Origin: Candidatus Omnitrophota bacterium
Lineage (GTDB): Bacteria; Ratteibacteria; UBA8468; B48-G9; JAFGKM01
Assembly (NCBI GenBank): GCA_023818785.1
Contig: JAMWCO010000073.1
Span: 1-7,153, forward strand
Reading direction: 5' to 3'
DNA length: 7,153 nucleotides
Shown here: one piece after another, positions 5,476 to 7,153 of the stretch
How the letters are laid out: every line of letters starts with the position of its first letter
How positions within the stretch are numbered: the first letter of the stretch is position 1
Program-made: the position numbers and the translations under genes
The notes under the pieces: generated by a model
Database searches by the model: none
What the model was told of the DNA's origin: nothing
The model's input: the letters and a program-made list of their open reading frames with translations, nothing else

Positions 5476-6355
5476 TTTTTTTATAATTGTATTTATTTTA
5501 ACTTTAATTATTGGAATAAGAGCGGTTATGCCACCAAGATTGAAAATTTTTATATTGCCGAATGATATAGGACTTCCTTACGAAGATATAATACTGCAGA
5601 CAAAGGATGGGAAAAAATTGAAAGGATGGCTTATTTATTCACCAAAAAGTAAAGGAATAATTATATGCCTTCATGGTTATCCTGCAAACAAATCAGATAT
5701 TTTACCTGTTGTTGAATTTTTATATCCATCATTTTCTCTTTTACTTTTTGATTTTAGAGCACATGGAGAGAGTGAAGGTAGAGTATGTTATTTTGGTTTG
5801 AAAGAATATCTTGATGTTGAAAGTGCAATTGATTTTATTAAAAGAGATAAGAAAATTAAGGACTTACCAATAGGTATATGGGGATATTCTTTTGGTGGTG
5901 CAGTTGGTATTATTTCTGCTTCTAAATATAAAGAAATAAGAGCAATTGTCACTGATTCATCTTTTGCAAATTTTCCAGATATGGTTAAAAATTACTATAA
6001 AAATTTAGGTCCATTAAAATATATCTTTTCTTCATTTTCTATATTTTTGGGAAAGTATGTTTTTAGAAGTGATTTTAAAGAAAATAGCCCTGAAAATTTC
6101 ATAGATAAGATAAATTGTCCTATTTTGATAATTCATTCAATAAATGATGATTTTGTTCCATTTTCTCATGCAGAAAAATTATATGAGTTGGCAAATAATC
6201 CAAAAGAAATTTATAAAGTTGAAGGGAAACATATAGGTCTTGATAGAGCATATACAAATGAATATAGAGAGAAAGTTAAAAAATTTTTTGATACTTACCT
6301 AATTATTTCCGAACCGGGTTCGGAAAAGGGGAGGGGTTATGGAAGAAATTTTTAA
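5453..6355 (+). CDS. Membrane-anchored alpha/beta hydrolase
   Basis: A serine hydrolase of about 300 residues with a hydrophobic N-terminal helix (about residues 5-24) and no obvious cleavage site, suggesting a catalytic domain tethered at the membrane. Counting from the ATG at 5453, key sites are LHGY (74-77), DFRAHGESEG (100-109), the nucleophile elbow GYSFGG (144-149, S146), NDDFVP (231-236, D232 as the acid) and GKHIG (258-262, H260). It resembles the BEM46/YfhR-like and lysophospholipase-like hydrolases; substrate unknown. The start at 5453 is preferred because GAGG lies three bases ahead, in the same context as the esterase at 1345; an in-frame ATG at 5444 would add three residues. The gene starts inside the DUF4416 gene. 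The last sixteen or so residues (after FFDTYL) are a low-complexity Gly/Arg/Glu tail encoded by the palindrome and ribosome site of the next gene, and look like a non-homologous extension. Confidence 0.87.
   Translation: MWLRILIDFFIIVFILTLIIGIRAVMPPRLKIFILPNDIGLPYEDIILQTKDGKKLKGWLIYSPKSKGIIICLHGYPANKSDILPVVEFLYPSFSLLLFDFRAHGESEGRVCYFGLKEYLDVESAIDFIKRDKKIKDLPIGIWGYSFGGAVGIISASKYKEIRAIVTDSSFANFPDMVKNYYKNLGPLKYIFSSFSIFLGKYVFRSDFKENSPENFIDKINCPILIIHSINDDFVPFSHAEKLYELANNPKEIYKVEGKHIGLDRAYTNEYREKVKKFFDTYLIISEPGSEKGRGYGRNF
6306..6326 (+). repeat. GC-rich perfect palindrome inside the hydrolase 3' end
   Basis: The arms TTTCCGAACC (6306-6315) and GGTTCGGAAA (6317-6326) are perfect inverted copies around one G. 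As RNA it would fold into a nine-pair stem with a CGG loop. It is markedly richer in G+C than its surroundings. It lies in the last 17 codons of the hydrolase and ends one base before the GGGGAGGGG ribosome site of the GH130 gene. With no T-tract it is not an intrinsic terminator. It may be a dispersed REP-like palindrome, an RNA processing or stabilising hairpin, or a translational control element. Confidence 0.7.
6328..6336 (+). promoter_or_regulatory. Ribosome binding site of the GH130 gene
   Basis: GGGGAGGGG contains GGAGG (6330-6334) four bases before the ATG at 6339. This is the most purine/G-rich Shine-Dalgarno in the window and fixes the GH130 start within the end of the hydrolase gene. 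It immediately follows the palindrome, so a folded hairpin would sit at the edge of the ribosome site without occluding it. Confidence 0.7.
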
Positions 6356-7153
6356 AAGGTATCCAGAAAATCCTATAATTTGTCCAGAAAATTGGAGATA
6401 TCCATGTAATGCTGTATTTAATCCAGGAGTTATAGAATTTAATGGATATGCTTTTCTTTTATGTAGAGTAGAAACATTTGATGGATATTCTCATTTGACA
6501 CTTATAAGAAGTAAAAATGGAATTGATAATTGGGAAATACCTGATAAACCAACTTTAATGCCAAATGAAAATTTTGATGAAGAAAGATGGGGTATTGAGG
6601 ACCCAAGAATTGTTTATATGGAAGATTTGAAAAAATTTGCAATAACCTATGTTTCTTTTTCACCAGGAGGACCTTTAATTTCTTTAATTTTGACAGAAGA
6701 TTTTAAAAAATTTGAAAGAAAAGGACCACTTGTTCCCCCAGAAGATAAGGATGGCTCTTTATTCCCAAAGAAATTTAAAGATAAATATGCTTTAATTCAT
6801 AGACCAATAATAAGAGGTGAAGGACATATATGGATTTCTTTTTCTCCAGACCTTATCCACTGGGGAAGACATAAAATTTTGTTACCTGTAAGACCTGGAA
6901 TGTGGGATTGTCATAGAGTTGGTCTTGGATGTCCACCTATAGAAACAGAAGATGGGTGGATAATTATTTATCATGGTATAAGATATACTGCTTCAATACC
7001 AATTTATAGAGTTGGCCTTGCATTAATTGATAAAGAAAATCCAGAAAAAGTTATTGCAAGAACGAAAGAATGGGTTTTTTCTCCTCTTAAAGAATATGAA
7101 AGAATAGGTAATGCTATAAATGTTGTTTTCCCTACTGGATTTATTTATAAAAA
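6339..7153 (+). CDS. GH130 beta-mannoside phosphorylase/glycosidase, 3' partial
   Basis: An open frame of 271 codons that runs off the right edge. It matches glycoside hydrolase family 130 (formerly DUF377), mostly inverting phosphorylases of beta-mannosides such as mannosyl-glucose or beta-1,4-mannooligosaccharides, giving mannose 1-phosphate. Seen: NPGVIEFNG (28-36), R43 in LLCRVE, GIEDPRI (85-91) with D88 as the expected general acid, DGSLFP (138-143), LIHRP (152-156), HRVGLGCPPIETEDGW (192-207) and YHG (211-213). R155 and H212 match positions that bind phosphate in characterised phosphorylases, which favours phosphorolysis over hydrolysis. The N-terminus is complete; judging from usual lengths of 300-350 residues, some 30-80 are missing, and NVVFPTGFIY at the edge is the typical last conserved block. 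There is no signal peptide, so it is cytosolic. It overlaps the hydrolase by 17 bases. The exact substrate and subfamily are not resolved. Confidence 0.9.
   Translation, partial: MEEIFKRYPENPIICPENWRYPCNAVFNPGVIEFNGYAFLLCRVETFDGYSHLTLIRSKNGIDNWEIPDKPTLMPNENFDEERWGIEDPRIVYMEDLKKFAITYVSFSPGGPLISLILTEDFKKFERKGPLVPPEDKDGSLFPKKFKDKYALIHRPIIRGEGHIWISFSPDLIHWGRHKILLPVRPGMWDCHRVGLGCPPIETEDGWIIIYHGIRYTASIPIYRVGLALIDKENPEKVIARTKEWVFSPLKEYERIGNAINVVFPTGFIYK

Noticed and set aside
6306..6336. Palindrome as an intrinsic terminator of the hydrolase gene
   Set aside because: It is followed by a G-rich ribosome site rather than a T-tract and lies inside coding sequence, so termination there would cut off both genes.

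Overview
This is an AT-rich bacterial chromosomal segment, with G+C of very roughly 30% as judged by eye. The bacterial assignment rests on two tRNA-modification genes, queG and mnmE, both of which carry clear family signatures. The DUF4416 gene and the carbohydrate genes would fit a low-GC, probably anaerobic heterotroph from one of the less-studied bacterial lineages. The phylum cannot be fixed from the sequence alone. I see no transposase, phage gene, CRISPR array, tRNA or rRNA.

Layout: (1) 1-151 is non-coding, with one AT-rich palindrome. (2) 152-1045 on the minus strand is queG, whose C-terminus ends earlier than usual. (3) 1046-1344 is a divergent intergenic region holding a perfect 14-bp palindrome that overlaps a plausible promoter. 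(4) 1345-3422 on the plus strand is a two-gene operon joined by an ATGA overlap: an alpha/beta hydrolase of the dienelactone-hydrolase/acetyl-xylan-esterase type, then a Gfo/Idh/MocA NAD(P)-dependent oxidoreductase. (5) 3480-4862 on the minus strand is mnmE, convergent with that operon. (6) 4863-4911 is a 49-bp divergent spacer. (7) 4912 to the window end on the plus strand is a tightly overlapping operon: a DUF4416 protein, a membrane-anchored alpha/beta hydrolase, and a GH130-type mannoside phosphorylase/glycosidase that runs off the right edge. A GC-rich hairpin lies inside the last codons of the hydrolase, directly in front of the GH130 ribosome binding site.

Functionally, two housekeeping genes act on the tRNA wobble position: QueG makes queuosine at position 34 and MnmE makes xnm5U at position 34. 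They alternate with two plus-strand operons that look like accessory carbohydrate metabolism: deacylation plus sugar oxidation in the first, and beta-mannoside phosphorolysis with a hydrolase and a DUF4416 protein in the second. No complete new system is evident. The items most worth a second look are the GH130 gene with its hairpin-overlapped start, the candidate operator at 1243-1256, and the shortened QueG.
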